A DNA stretch of 64,000 nucleotides from Phenylobacterium sp. CCH9-H3 (GCF_001557235.1 NZ_LSJI01000272.1:1-64000); one strand, 5' to 3'. Shown: positions 1 to 11,513, counted from the stretch's first letter. Numbers and translations: made by a program. Notes: generated by a model from the letters alone, not told the origin.

Positions 1-19
1 AGATGTGTATAAGAGACAG
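1..19. other. Residual Nextera/Tn5 mosaic-end adapter
   Basis: The first 19 bases read AGATGTGTATAAGAGACAG, which is the Tn5 transposase mosaic end used in Nextera libraries. This is library sequence left at a contig end and not genomic DNA. Read in frame from the GTG at base 5 it adds MYKRQ to the first protein, a prefix that recurs as an artefact in draft assemblies. Genomic sequence begins at about base 20. Confidence 0.97.
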
Positions 20-1291
<1,272 letters not shown>

Positions 1292-1300
1292 ACTGCGGCG

Positions 1301-2137
1301 CTAGCCCGCCACCGTCTCCAGGCTCGGCACGGTCTGGCTCAGCCGCCCGCCGATGCGGATGGGCTCGATGCGACGGGCGAGGCCGGTGGCCGGGTCCGTC
1401 TCCACGAAGACGCCGCACACCGTGGCGGGGCCCTCGGCGGGCTTGTAGCGGCCGCCCGAGATGCGGGTGGTGAAACGGCGCAGCGGCTCGTCCTTCTGGT
1501 TGCCGATCACGCTGTCGTAGTCGGCGCAGGCCCCGGCGTCGGTCTGGTAGGCGGTGCCGCCGGGCAGGATCTGGGCGTCGGCGGTCGGCACGTGGCTGTG
1601 GGTGCCGACCACGAGGGTCGAGCGGCCGTCGCAGAAATGGCCCATGGCCATCTTCTCAGAGGTGGCCTCGGCGTGGATGTCGACCACGATGGCGTCGGCG
1701 ACGGCGCCGAGGGGACAGGCCTCCAGCTCCTTGTCCACGGCGGCGAACGGATCGTCCAGCGCGTCCATGAACACCCGGCCCAAAAGGTTCACCACCAGGA
1801 TCCGCTTGCCGTCCGGCGTGTCGAACAGCTGGGATCCCCGGCCCGGGGCGGCGGCCATGGGCGGATAGTTCAGAGGCCGGATCAGCCGCGGCTCGCGGAC
1901 GATGTAGGTCAGCGCCTCCTTCTGGTCCCAGGAGTGGTTGCCCAGGGTCAGGCAATCGGCGCCCGCCTCGAACAGTTCGTTGGCCGTGGACTCGGTGATG
2001 CCGAAGCCGGCGGCCGCGTTCTCGGCGTTGATGATGACGAACTCCAGGCCCAGGGCCCGGCGCAGGCGCGGCAGGTGCTCGGCCAGGCCCTCGCGGCCCG
2101 ACCGGCCGACCACGTCTCCGAAAAAGGCAAATCTCAT
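1301..2137 (-). CDS. YmdB-like metallophosphoesterase (TIGR00282 family)
   Basis: A 278-residue calcineurin-like phosphoesterase of the YmdB family. In Bacillus the family member hydrolyses 2',3'-cyclic nucleotides, and its role in Alphaproteobacteria is not settled. Metal-ligand motifs are in order: GDVVGR (Asp8), NAEN (37-40), GNHSWD (Asn67, His68), DIHAE (His155) and THSHVPTAD (His180, His182). The length is normal for the family. The start codon overlaps the fau stop by four bases (ATGA), so the two genes are probably translationally coupled. The cellular substrate is unknown. Confidence 0.9.
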   Translation of the reverse strand: MRFAFFGDVVGRSGREGLAEHLPRLRRALGLEFVIINAENAAAGFGITESTANELFEAGADCLTLGNHSWDQKEALTYIVREPRLIRPLNYPPMAAAPGRGSQLFDTPDGKRILVVNLLGRVFMDALDDPFAAVDKELEACPLGAVADAIVVDIHAEATSEKMAMGHFCDGRSTLVVGTHSHVPTADAQILPGGTAYQTDAGACADYDSVIGNQKDEPLRRFTTRISGGRYKPAEGPATVCGVFVETDPATGLARRIEPIRIGGRLSQTVPSLETVAG

Positions 2138-2709
2138 CCGCGGTCCTTAGCGAATTCCAGATAGCCCGTCTCCGTCAGGATCGCGTCCAGGCGCTGGTCG
2201 TGCGGCTCCATGGGGATCTCGGCCAGCTCTTGCCCCGCATAGGCCAGGCCGACGACGAACACCGGCTTGACGCGCCGAAGGGCCTCCAGCGTCCGGTCGT
2301 AGTGGCCGCCGCCCTGTCCCAGCCGCCCGCCCCGGCGGTCGAAGGCCAGCAAAGGGGCGAAAACCACGTCGGGCAGCACGGCCTCGGCCGCGGGGCCGGG
2401 CGCCGGAATGCCCAGGGCGTCGGGAACAAGCGCCTCCCCCGGCCGGTGGCGGCGAAAAACCAGAGCCCCTTCCCGCACCTGCGCCGCCGGCAGGGCCACG
2501 CCGTCCACCGGCAGCCGGGCCCGTAGCGGAGTAGGGTCCAATTCCGAGCCGGCCGGGTGATAGAGCGCGAAGAGCCTTGCGCCTGCGCATCCCTGCGCCG
2601 GCCACAGCGCCGCGGCCCGCTCGGCGGCGTCGGGCGTCTCGTCCGCCAGGCGGCGGCGAAGGCTGCGCAGGTGCGCCCGCAGGGCGGATTTGTCCGGAAT
2701 GACGGTCAC
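2134..2709 (-). CDS. fau: 5-formyltetrahydrofolate cyclo-ligase
   Basis: The enzyme converts 5-formyl-THF to 5,10-methenyl-THF with ATP and so returns folate to one-carbon metabolism. The protein is 191 residues from a GTG at 2709 (reads VTVIPDKSALR). The longer open frame upstream is rejected because it runs through the 6S RNA and its promoter. The family signature GQGGGHYDR, close to the usual GxGGGYYDR, lies in the C-terminal half and contributes to nucleotide binding. It lies directly downstream of the candidate 6S RNA gene, the same ssrS-fau (ygfA) order known in gamma- and alphaproteobacteria, and is coupled to the YmdB-like gene. Confidence 0.92.
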   Translation of the reverse strand: MTVIPDKSALRAHLRSLRRRLADETPDAAERAAALWPAQGCAGARLFALYHPAGSELDPTPLRARLPVDGVALPAAQVREGALVFRRHRPGEALVPDALGIPAPGPAAEAVLPDVVFAPLLAFDRRGGRLGQGGGHYDRTLEALRRVKPVFVVGLAYAGQELAEIPMEPHDQRLDAILTETGYLEFAKDRG

Positions 2710-2728
2710 GCGCCTCCATAGCGCAAGA

Positions 2729-2901
2729 CGGGTGGCGGCGCCGCGAGAGCCGTGAAGGACTGTTTCATTCCCTCGACCTGGATAGACCAGGTGGGCGCCG
2801 TGTGCCCGAAACCACGGTCGCGGGCAGGGACAGCTCCCTATGAGTGAATTAAGGTCGCTGGAATATGTCGCCTTCGACGAGAGCCGCAGCAGGACCCGCC
2901 G
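2729..2901 (-). ncRNA. ssrS: 6S RNA candidate
   Basis: 6S RNA binds the housekeeping RNA polymerase and lowers transcription in stationary phase. This roughly 170-base stretch lies immediately upstream of fau, the classic ssrS position. Its minus-strand sequence can form a closing stem between the 5' GGCGG near 2900 and the 3' CCGCC near 2733. The 3' half has a hairpin CACCTGG...CCAGGTC preceded by CACACGGCG, laid out like the 3' arm of known 6S RNAs. A well-spaced promoter ends about seven bases before the proposed start. Both ends are estimates. A covariance-model search would decide. Confidence 0.62.
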
Positions 2902-2907
2902 GGAGCT

Positions 2908-2936
2908 AAGGTAGGCTTTCGGAGGGCCGGTCTCAA
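2908..2936 (-). promoter_or_regulatory. Housekeeping-type promoter of the 6S RNA candidate
   Basis: On the minus strand a -35 box TTGAGA (2936-2931) is separated by exactly 17 bases from a -10 box TACCTT (2913-2908). The predicted start is near 2901, just before the GC-rich closing stem of the 6S candidate. The divergent serine hydrolase gene starts at 2964, so its own promoter must overlap this region. Confidence 0.5.
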
Positions 2937-2963
2937 GCGGCGCCGCGGCGACGAGGGGAAACG

Positions 2964-4100
2964 ATGACGCGACAGCCGGTTCAGGCTCTGCTGACCGACG
3001 CCGTGGCCCGGGGCGTCGCCCCCGGCCTCTCGGCCGCCGTGGTCCGCCCGGACGGACAGATCCACACGTTCGCCGTCGGGGCGCGCGGCGCCTCCGATCC
3101 CGCGCCAATGGACCCGGAGACCGTCTTCTGGGTCGCCTCGTGCACCAAGGCGATCACGACCGCCGCGGCATTGGAGCTGGTCGCGCGTGGGAGGCTCGAC
3201 CTGGACGAGCCCGTCGGCCGGCGCCTGCCGGGGCTGGCCGAGCCGTCGGTGCTCGAGGGCTTCGATGCCGATGGGGCGCCCATCGAGCGCCCCGCCCGCA
3301 GGCCGGTGACCCTGCGCAACCTGCTGACCCACACCTCGGGGCTCGCCTACGACTTCAACAGCGCCGAAACCCTCCGCTTCCTGGAGCACCGGGGCCAGAA
3401 CCTGGGGTCGGCCGGCGGCCTGGGCCTGCCGCTCCTCTTCGAGCCGGGGGAGCGCTGGTGCTATGGCGTGGGCATCGACGTCGCCGGCCTGCTGATCGAG
3501 GCGGCGACCGGCCGGTCTCTCGGGGAGGCGCTGTCGGAGATCGTCTTCGGCCCGCTGGGGATGAACGACACGACGTTCGATCCCACGCCCGAGTACAACG
3601 CCCGCCGGGCCGGACTGCACGCACGGCTGCCGGACGGCCAACTCGCGCCGATCGATGCGATCCCGCCGCTGCCGGCCGACCTCCGTGGCGGCGGCGGCCT
3701 GTGTTCCACGCCGACGGACTATGCGAAGTTCCTGCGCGCCGTGGTCCACGGCGGCGGCGGAGTCCTGTCGGCGGCCACCTTGGCGGGCCTGTCCACCAGT
3801 CAGACCGACGAGGTCGGCGTCGGCGAGATCCAGAGTGTCATGCCGCACCTGTCGTCCGACTACCGGCCCATGCCCGGCGTGCGCAAAGGGTTCACCTTCG
3901 GCTTCCTGCAGAACCACGACGCCTTGCCCGGGGGCCGGGCGGCCGGAAGCCTGAGCTGGGCGGGCCTGCCCAACTGCTACTACTGGGCCGACCCCGCCGG
4001 CGGCGTGGCGGGCGCCCTGTTCGCCCAGTCGCTGCCCTTCGCCGACCCGCGGGTCCTGGAGGTGTTCGACGCCTTCGAACGCGCCGTCTACGCGTCCTAG
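2964..4100 (+). CDS. Serine hydrolase, beta-lactamase class C/EstB family
   Basis: A 378-residue member of the penicillin-binding-protein-like serine hydrolases, which includes esterases, D-aminopeptidases and class C beta-lactamases. The nucleophile motif SxxK is SCTK at 59-62. HTSGLAYD follows, and the tyrosine motif appears as CYGVGID. No signal peptide is seen, so the protein is probably a cytoplasmic esterase-like enzyme and not a true beta-lactamase. The start is supported by GAGGGGAAACG just upstream. It is transcribed away from the 6S RNA, and the desaturase gene follows 59 bases downstream on the same strand. The substrate is unknown. Confidence 0.85.
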   Translation: MTRQPVQALLTDAVARGVAPGLSAAVVRPDGQIHTFAVGARGASDPAPMDPETVFWVASCTKAITTAAALELVARGRLDLDEPVGRRLPGLAEPSVLEGFDADGAPIERPARRPVTLRNLLTHTSGLAYDFNSAETLRFLEHRGQNLGSAGGLGLPLLFEPGERWCYGVGIDVAGLLIEAATGRSLGEALSEIVFGPLGMNDTTFDPTPEYNARRAGLHARLPDGQLAPIDAIPPLPADLRGGGGLCSTPTDYAKFLRAVVHGGGGVLSAATLAGLSTSQTDEVGVGEIQSVMPHLSSDYRPMPGVRKGFTFGFLQNHDALPGGRAAGSLSWAGLPNCYYWADPAGGVAGALFAQSLPFADPRVLEVFDAFERAVYAS

Positions 4101-4159
4101 CCGCACAGCCTGCGCATTCGCACTTGGGCGGAAGCCCGCGCGGCCTTACATCGGGGCCC

Positions 4160-5206
4160 TTGAACGCGCACGCCGACATCTCCGGACCCAGCCTGGCGCG
4201 CCAGGCCAACGACATCGCCCGCGACCTGACGCGCGCGAACCCCCGCGTCTATTGGCTGGACCTCGCCGTCACGGCGGCCGTCACCTGGCTCAGCCTGCTG
4301 ATCGCGGTCACCAGCGCCTCGACGGGCTGGGCGGTCGCCGCGGGGATCGTCTGCATCCTCAGCCTCTACCGCGGGATCAGCTTCATCCACGAGCTGACCC
4401 ACCTGCGGCGCGACGACGTGCCGGGCTTCCATATCGCGTGGAACGTCCTGATCGGCGTGCCCTTCCTGACGCCGTCGCTGCTGTACGAGGGCGTGCACGT
4501 CCTGCACCACGCCAAGGACCGCTACGGGACCGCCCGCGACCCCGAGTACCACCCCCTGGCCCGCCGCCCGCCGCACGAGTTGGCCGTGTTCCTGGGGATC
4601 GCCCTCCTGGCCCCCGTCGGCACGGTGCTGCGCTTTGCAGTGCTGGCCCCGCTCAGCTTCCTCGTGCCCCCGTTCCGCCGGTTCGTGGTGGCCAAGACGT
4701 CCGGCATGGTCATCAACCCCGGCTTCTCGCGCGAGGACTTCGACCGGGCCCGCAGCGCGCCCTGGCTGGCGCAGGAGATCGCCTCCTGGCTCTGGAGCTG
4801 GACGGTGATCGGCCTCGCCATCGCCGGCGTCATCCCCTGGCGGGCCCTGGCCATCGCGGCGGCGATCTTCGCCCTGATGACCTTCCTGAACCAGCTGCGC
4901 ACGGCCGTGGCCCACTACTGGGAAAACGACGGCGAGCCCATGGCTCCGCTGGACCAGTTCCTCGACAGCGTGAACGTCCCGCCGCCGGCGCTGCTTCCGT
5001 TCCTGTGGGCGCCCGTGGGCCTGCGCTACCACGCCCTGCACCACCTGATGCCGCGGCTGCCCTACCACAACCTGGGAACCGCCCACCGGCGGCTGGTCGA
5101 GGCCTTCCCGGTCGACCACGTCTATCGGCGCGTGGAACAGCGCGAGCTGTTCCCGGCGCTGGGCCGGCTGATCGCGCGGATGCGCGCATCCCTGACTTCC
5201 AAATAG
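4160..5206 (+). CDS. Membrane fatty acid desaturase family protein
   Basis: A di-iron membrane enzyme expected to introduce a double bond into, or hydroxylate, an acyl or related chain. Three histidine boxes are present: HELTH (77-81), HVLHH (113-117) and HALHH (291-295), with hydrophobic stretches around residues 36-70, 94-110, 145-170 and 205-245. The start is taken as the TTG at 4160 (reads LNAHADIS), giving 348 residues, because no ATG or GTG lies earlier without running into the upstream gene. It probably shares a transcript with the serine hydrolase. The exact substrate, such as a fatty acid, carotenoid or sphingolipid, cannot be told. Confidence 0.85.
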   Translation: MNAHADISGPSLARQANDIARDLTRANPRVYWLDLAVTAAVTWLSLLIAVTSASTGWAVAAGIVCILSLYRGISFIHELTHLRRDDVPGFHIAWNVLIGVPFLTPSLLYEGVHVLHHAKDRYGTARDPEYHPLARRPPHELAVFLGIALLAPVGTVLRFAVLAPLSFLVPPFRRFVVAKTSGMVINPGFSREDFDRARSAPWLAQEIASWLWSWTVIGLAIAGVIPWRALAIAAAIFALMTFLNQLRTAVAHYWENDGEPMAPLDQFLDSVNVPPPALLPFLWAPVGLRYHALHHLMPRLPYHNLGTAHRRLVEAFPVDHVYRRVEQRELFPALGRLIARMRASLTSK

Positions 5207-5207
5207 C

Positions 5208-5353
5208 TTGTCATCCCGGTTTCGCCGTAGGCGAAGACCGGGACCCCGCAGCGCTGGCGTTCGCCACTGGGCGCACCTTCGATGCCCCATTCTCCCCGAG
5301 GCCATCGACGTTCGGGGTCCCGGTCTTGGGCTGCGCCCAAACCGGGATGACAA
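5208..5353. repeat. REPIN-like palindromic element, family A
   Basis: A 146-bp element bounded by a perfect 15-bp inverted repeat, TTGTCATCCCGGTTT at 5208 and its complement ending at 5353. Inside are two hairpins, TTCGCCgtaGGCGAA and TTGGGCtgcGCCCAA, each framed by CCCGGT/ACCGGG. This is the arrangement of two inverted REP units (a REPIN). It fills the gap between the convergent desaturase and zapA genes and may also act as a terminator for both. A single related unit occurs at 15403-15438. Confidence 0.8.
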
Positions 5354-5368
5354 AGGGGGAGGGGGGCT

Positions 5369-5701
5369 CTACGCCCCCTCGGCCGCCAGCTTCTCGATCT
5401 TCGCGGCCGCCGCCTCCAGGGCGCTGACCGCCTTGGTCTCGACCCGGGCGCGGTCGGCCTGCAGCCGGCTCACCTCGACCTGCAGCGCCGCCAGCCGGTT
5501 GCGCGCGTCGAGCAGTTCGTCGGCCAGGAGCAGCCCGCCCATCAGGAAAAGGCGCGTGTCGCCGAGCTGGCCCATGTCCTGGCTGATCTGGCGGACCTGC
5601 TGGTCGAACAGCTTGGCCAGATCCTGCAGGTGCGGCTCCTGCCCATCCTCGCAGCCGACCGCATAGGGGCGGCCGTTCACCTCGACGTTCACCTGGGCCA
5701 T
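5369..5701 (-). CDS. zapA: Cell division protein ZapA
   Basis: ZapA binds and bundles FtsZ at the division ring. The protein is 110 residues: an N-terminal globular part (VNVEVNGRPYAVGCEDGQE, then LAKLFDQQV) followed by a long coiled coil with leucines in heptads (DELLDARNRLAALQVEVSRLQ). This is the normal length for the family. The start ATG is at 5701, and the upstream DUF4164 gene ends five bases away, so the two are probably co-transcribed. zapA-ssrS-fau is a known gene order. Here zapA and the 6S candidate are separated by 2.5 kb of plus-strand genes. Confidence 0.9.
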   Translation of the reverse strand: MAQVNVEVNGRPYAVGCEDGQEPHLQDLAKLFDQQVRQISQDMGQLGDTRLFLMGGLLLADELLDARNRLAALQVEVSRLQADRARVETKAVSALEAAAAKIEKLAAEGA

Positions 5702-5706
5702 GGGCT

Positions 5707-5982
5707 TTAAGCCTCCGTCGCCTGGCCGTTCAGCGCGGCCTTGATTTCCTGGATGGCGCGGCCGAGGGCGGCCGAGGCCTGGGCGCCGGCCTCCTCCAGC
5801 TCGCGCTCGCGGGCGCGGGCCGCGTCGAGTTCGGCGGCGAGGTTCGAGCGGTCCTGGTCGAACAGGCCGCCCGCATCGGCGCTCGCCGCCTTCAGCCGCT
5901 GGCCGAGCCGCTGCTCCAGCACGTGGAGCGCGTTCTCCAGCCGCTTGGCCGCCAGGTCCAGGGCGCTTTCGCCGCCGTTCAT
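5707..5982 (-). CDS. DUF4164 family coiled-coil protein
   Basis: A 91-residue alpha-helical protein starting MNGGESALDLAAKRLENAL and continuing as one coiled coil rich in Ala, Glu, Arg and Leu. It matches the DUF4164 family, small alphaproteobacterial proteins of unknown function encoded next to zapA. The ATG at 5982 is chosen because the longer open frame runs into the transketolase promoter region. It is divergent from transketolase and upstream of zapA with a five-base gap. The context suggests a role at the division apparatus, which is inference only. Confidence 0.8.
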   Translation of the reverse strand: MNGGESALDLAAKRLENALHVLEQRLGQRLKAASADAGGLFDQDRSNLAAELDAARARERELEEAGAQASAALGRAIQEIKAALNGQATEA

Positions 5983-6118
5983 GCGATCCTCCGAAGCCGT
6001 CGGGACATCTATACCCGCCTGGGTGAGTCTCGCGAAATCCAGGGCCATTTCTTGACCCTGCCGCCCTCGCGTGCGAGGCCGCCGCGCAATTCCTCGCCAC
6101 GAAGAGACCGATCCGACG

Positions 6119-8086
6119 ATGTCCGCGCCCACCAAGCTCATGGCCGACGCCATCCGCGTCCTCTCGATGGACGCGGTCGAACAGGCCAACTCCGGGCACC
6201 CCGGCATGCCCATGGGGATGGCCGACGTCGCGACCGTCCTCTGGTCCAAGTTCATGAAGTACGACGCCTCGGCCACCGACTGGGCCGACCGCGACCGGTT
6301 CGTGCTTTCGGCCGGCCACGGCTCGATGCTGCTCTACAGCCTGCTGCACCTGACAGGCGTGAAGGGCGTGCCGATGCAGAGCCTGCGCGACTTCCGCACG
6401 CTGGGCTCCAACACACCGGGCCACCCCGAATATGGCCACACCCCCGGCGTGGAGACCACCACCGGGCCGCTGGGCCAGGGCCTGGCCACGGCCGTCGGCA
6501 TGGCCATGGCCGAGCGGAAGCTCGCCGCCCGCTTCGGCGCCGACCTCGTCGATCACCGCACCTGGGTGGTGGCTGGCGACGGCTGCCTGATGGAGGGGAT
6601 CAGCCACGAGGCCATCAGCCTGGCCGGCCGCCTGAAGCTGTCGAAGCTGACGGTGCTCTGGGACGACAACGACATCACCATCGACGGCCACGTGGGCATA
6701 TCGGACGCCACCGACCAGATCGCCCGTTTCAAGGCCGCCGGCTGGGCGACCAAGCGTATCGACGGCCACGACGAGAAGGACATCAAGAAGGCGCTGGCCT
6801 GGGCCCTTAAGCAGGACAAGCCCTCGCTGATCGCCTGCAAGACCGTCATCGGCAAGGGCTCGCCCACCTTCCAGGGCACCCACGACGTCCACGGCAAGGC
6901 GCTGGGCAAGGACGAGGTCGCCAAGACCCGCGAGAACCTGGGCTGGCCGCACGAGGCCTTCACCGTGCCTGACGAGGCGCTGAAGCCCTGGCGCAAGGCC
7001 GGCAAGCGCGGCGCCAAGGACCGGAAGGCCTGGGAAGCGCGCCTCGCCGCCTCGCCGCTGAAGGACGACTTCCAGCGCGCCATGGCCGGCGAGCTGCCCG
7101 CCCACGCCTTCGCGGCCCTGGACGCCTTCATCGCCAAGGCCGCCGCCGACAAGCCCGCCGCCGCCACCCGCCAGCATTCGGGCGCGGTGCTGGAACAGAT
7201 CTTCGGCCAGATCCCCGAACTGGTGGGCGGCTCGGCCGACCTCACCGGGTCCAACAACACCTTCGTCAAGAACACTCCGGTCTTCGACGCACCGGACTAC
7301 GCCGGCCGTTACGTGAACTACGGCGTGCGCGAGTTCGGCATGGGTGCGGCCATGAACGGCCTGGCCCTGCATGGCGGGGTGATCCCCTACGGCGGCACCT
7401 TCCTGGTCTTCACCGACTACGCGCGGCCGGCGATCCGCCTGGCGGCCCTGATGGGCATCCGGGTGATTCACGTGGGCACCCACGATTCCATCGGCCTCGG
7501 CGAGGACGGCCCGACCCACCAACCGGTCGAGCACCTGGCCTCCCTGCGCGCCATGCCGAACCTCAACGTCTTCCGCCCCGCCGACGCGGTGGAGACCGCC
7601 GAGTGCTGGAAGCTGGCGCTGGAGGCCAAGGCCACCCCGTCGGTCATGGCGCTGAGCCGCCAGAAGACCGCCGGCGTCCGCGGCGACGCGGGCGAGAACC
7701 AGTCGGCCCGCGGCGCCTATCAGCTCATGGGCGCCGGCCACCCGGCCCAGGTGACGATCTTCGCCACCGGCACGGAGGTTCCTGTGGCCCTGGCCGCGCG
7801 CGACCTCCTGGAAGCCGACGGCGTCGGCGCCCGGGTCGTCTCGGTTCCCTGTTTCGAACTGTTCGAGGCCCAACCCGCGGATTACCAGGAAGCCCTGATC
7901 GGCGAGACCCCGGTGCGGGTGGCCGTCGAGGCCGGCGTGCGCCAGGGCTGGGACCGCTTCATCGGCTCGGACGGCGCCTTCGTCGGCATGACCGGCTTCG
8001 GCGCCAGCGGCACGGACAAGGCTCTCTACGAACACTTCGCCATCACCGCCGAGGCCGTCGCCGAGGCCGCCAAGGCGAAGCTCTAA
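6119..8086 (+). CDS. tkt: Transketolase
   Basis: A thiamine-diphosphate enzyme of the non-oxidative pentose phosphate and Calvin pathways that moves two-carbon units between sugar phosphates. The protein is 655 residues, the family norm. Visible motifs are [12 protein letters not shown] at the N-terminus, the thiamine-binding [13 protein letters not shown] followed by DDNDITIDG, and the pyrimidine-domain segment [14 protein letters not shown] holding the catalytic Glu. The ATG at 6119 gives the usual [13 protein letters not shown] start. It is divergent from the DUF4164-zapA pair, a common arrangement in Caulobacterales. An inverted repeat of family B follows it. Confidence 0.97.
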   Translation: MSAPTKLMADAIRVLSMDAVEQANSGHPGMPMGMADVATVLWSKFMKYDASATDWADRDRFVLSAGHGSMLLYSLLHLTGVKGVPMQSLRDFRTLGSNTPGHPEYGHTPGVETTTGPLGQGLATAVGMAMAERKLAARFGADLVDHRTWVVAGDGCLMEGISHEAISLAGRLKLSKLTVLWDDNDITIDGHVGISDATDQIARFKAAGWATKRIDGHDEKDIKKALAWALKQDKPSLIACKTVIGKGSPTFQGTHDVHGKALGKDEVAKTRENLGWPHEAFTVPDEALKPWRKAGKRGAKDRKAWEARLAASPLKDDFQRAMAGELPAHAFAALDAFIAKAAADKPAAATRQHSGAVLEQIFGQIPELVGGSADLTGSNNTFVKNTPVFDAPDYAGRYVNYGVREFGMGAAMNGLALHGGVIPYGGTFLVFTDYARPAIRLAALMGIRVIHVGTHDSIGLGEDGPTHQPVEHLASLRAMPNLNVFRPADAVETAECWKLALEAKATPSVMALSRQKTAGVRGDAGENQSARGAYQLMGAGHPAQVTIFATGTEVPVALAARDLLEADGVGARVVSVPCFELFEAQPADYQEALIGETPVRVAVEAGVRQGWDRFIGSDGAFVGMTGFGASGTDKALYEHFAITAEAVAEAAKAKL

Positions 8087-8120
8087 CCCGGCCGCAGGCG
8101 AGATTCCTTACGGCCAGGCG

Positions 8121-8185
8121 ACCGCCAAGACGCCAAGAACGCCAAGTCATTCGCGACCTCTTGGCGACCTTGGCGTCTTGGCGGT
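8121..8185. repeat. Palindromic intergenic repeat, family B
   Basis: Perfect 17-bp inverted arms, ACCGCCAAGACGCCAAG at 8121-8137 and its complement at 8169-8185, enclose about 31 bases that contain further CGCCAAG/CTTGGCG copies. The element can form a long hairpin between tkt and purT. A diverged relative is at 15515-15584. It could be a REP-type element and may end the transketolase transcript. Confidence 0.7.
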
Positions 8186-8233
8186 TAAAAGCGGCGCTGG
8201 CGCGCCCGCGCGCCTCATCGAAAGGCCTCTCCA

Positions 8234-9433
8234 ATGACCCGCCTCGGCACGCCCCTGTCCCCAACCGCCGTGCGGGTGATGCTCCTGGGCTCGGGCGAGC
8301 TCGGCAAGGAGGTGGCCATCGAGCTGCAGCGGCTGGGCTGCGAGGTGATCGCCGTCGATCGCTATGAGGGCGCCCCCGCCCAGCAGGTGGCCCACCGCGC
8401 CCACGTCATCGCCATGACCGATGCGGCCGCCCTCCGCGCCCTGGTCGAGCAGGAGCGCCCGCACCTCATCGTCCCCGAAATCGAGGCGATCGCCACCGAC
8501 GAGCTGGCCCGCATTGAAGCCGATGGCCTGGCCACGGTCATCCCGACCGCCCGCGCCGCCCAGCTCACCATGAACCGCGAGGGCATCCGCCGCCTGGCCG
8601 CCGAGGAGCTGGGACTGCCCACCAGCGCCTACGCCTTCGCCTCCACGGAGGCCGAGCTGGCCGCGGCGGCCGAAGCGGTCACCGGCTTTCCCTGCTTCGT
8701 GAAGCCGGTGATGAGTAGCTCCGGCAAGGGCCAGTCCTTTGTCGAGACCTCGGACCAGGTCGCCGCCGCCTGGCGCTATGCCCTGGAGGGCGGCCGGGTC
8801 GAGCAGCCGCGGGTCATCGTCGAGGGCCGCGTGGACTTCGACTTCGAGATCACCCAGCTGACCGTGCGGTCGATGCGGGACGGAAAGATCGAGACCGGCT
8901 TCTGCGCCCCCATCGGCCACCGCCAGGTCAAGGGCGACTATGTGGAGAGCTGGCAGCCCCAGGCCATGAGCCCGGCCGCCCTCGCCAAGGCCCGCGACAT
9001 CTCCGCCAAGGTCACCGACGCGCTCGGCGGCCTGGGCCTGTTCGGCGTCGAGCTGTTCGCAAAGGGCGATGACGTCTGGTTCTCCGAGGTCAGTCCGCGC
9101 CCCCATGACACCGGGCTCGTCACACTGACCACCCAGCACCAGAGCGAGTTCGCCCTGCACGCCCGCGCCATCCTGGGCCTGCCCGTGGACACGACCCAGC
9201 GCGAACCGGGCGCCAGCGCGGTGATCTACGGCGGCATGGAGGCCAGGGGCATCGCCTTCGACGGCGTCGCCGAGGCTCTGGCCGTCCCCGGCGCCGACCT
9301 GCGCCTCTTCGGCAAGCCGGAGAGCTTCGAGCGTCGCCGTATGGGCGTCGCCCTGGCCCGCGCCGCCGACGTCGACGACGCCCGCACCCGGGCCCGTGAC
9401 GCCGCGGCCAAGGTCCGCCCCGTCGCGGGTTGA
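8234..9433 (+). CDS. purT: Formate-dependent phosphoribosylglycinamide formyltransferase
   Basis: PurT makes formyl-GAR from GAR, formate and ATP, a folate-independent route for step three of purine synthesis. The protein is 399 residues with the ATP-grasp layout: an N-terminal [17 protein letters not shown] nucleotide-like fold, the central [12 protein letters not shown] loop, and [25 protein letters not shown] carrying the Mg/ATP ligands. Length and motifs match the family throughout. The ATG at 8234 fits the usual MTRLGTPLS opening. It is convergent with groEL, and the two share one hairpin at their 3' ends. Confidence 0.96.
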   Translation: MTRLGTPLSPTAVRVMLLGSGELGKEVAIELQRLGCEVIAVDRYEGAPAQQVAHRAHVIAMTDAAALRALVEQERPHLIVPEIEAIATDELARIEADGLATVIPTARAAQLTMNREGIRRLAAEELGLPTSAYAFASTEAELAAAAEAVTGFPCFVKPVMSSSGKGQSFVETSDQVAAAWRYALEGGRVEQPRVIVEGRVDFDFEITQLTVRSMRDGKIETGFCAPIGHRQVKGDYVESWQPQAMSPAALAKARDISAKVTDALGGLGLFGVELFAKGDDVWFSEVSPRPHDTGLVTLTTQHQSEFALHARAILGLPVDTTQREPGASAVIYGGMEARGIAFDGVAEALAVPGADLRLFGKPESFERRRMGVALARAADVDDARTRARDAAAKVRPVAG

Positions 9434-9452
9434 TGCAGGGCCTCTCGGCAAC

Positions 9453-9482
9453 GAAAAAGGGCGGGACCTTTCGGTCCCGCCC
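9453..9482 (-). terminator. Rho-independent terminator of groES-groEL
   Basis: On the minus strand a perfect 10-bp stem GGGCGGGACC/GGTCCCGCCC with a GAAA loop is followed by TTTTTC. It starts 27 bases after the groEL stop. In the other direction the same hairpin lies after purT, but without a T-tract. Confidence 0.85.
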
Positions 9483-9509
9483 TGGTCTTCGAAGCGTTGT
9501 GCGCCGGAC

Positions 9510-11201
<1,692 letters not shown>

Positions 11202-11513
11202 TTAGGCGGCCTTGGCGACGCTGTCGGCCTCGAGCACGCCCAGGATGTCGCTTTCCTTCATGATCAGCAGGTCCTTGCCGTCGAGCTTCACCTCGGTGCC
11301 GGACCACTTGCCGAACAGGATGCGGTCGCCGACCTTCACGTCCAGCGGCTGGATCTTGCCGCTTTCGTCACGGGCGCCGGGGCCGACGGCGATCACTTCG
11401 CCTTCCTGCGGCTTTTCCTTCGCGGTGTCGGGGATGATGATCCCGCCCTTGGTCTTCTCCTCTTCCTCGACGCGCTTGACGAGGACGCGATCTCCCAGGG
11501 GACGAAACGCCAT
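11202..11513 (-). CDS. groES: 10 kDa co-chaperonin GroES
   Basis: GroES caps the GroEL ring. The 103-residue protein has the family opening [21 protein letters not shown], the mobile loop region [14 protein letters not shown] and GxVxAVGPG as EVIAVGPG. The C-terminal tail [17 protein letters not shown] is about seven residues longer than the E. coli protein. It is the first gene of the groES-groEL operon, with CIRCE 71 bases upstream of its ATG. Confidence 0.98.
   Translation of the reverse strand: MAFRPLGDRVLVKRVEEEEKTKGGIIIPDTAKEKPQEGEVIAVGPGARDESGKIQPLDVKVGDRILFGKWSGTEVKLDGKDLLIMKESDILGVLEADSVAKAA

Noticed and set aside
2710-3108. N-terminal extension of fau
   Set aside because: The in-frame upstream part passes through the 6S RNA candidate and its promoter and is not conserved in the fau family.
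8121-8185. CRISPR-like repetition of CGCCAAG
   Set aside because: The units form one inverted hairpin, without regular direct repeats or unique spacers.
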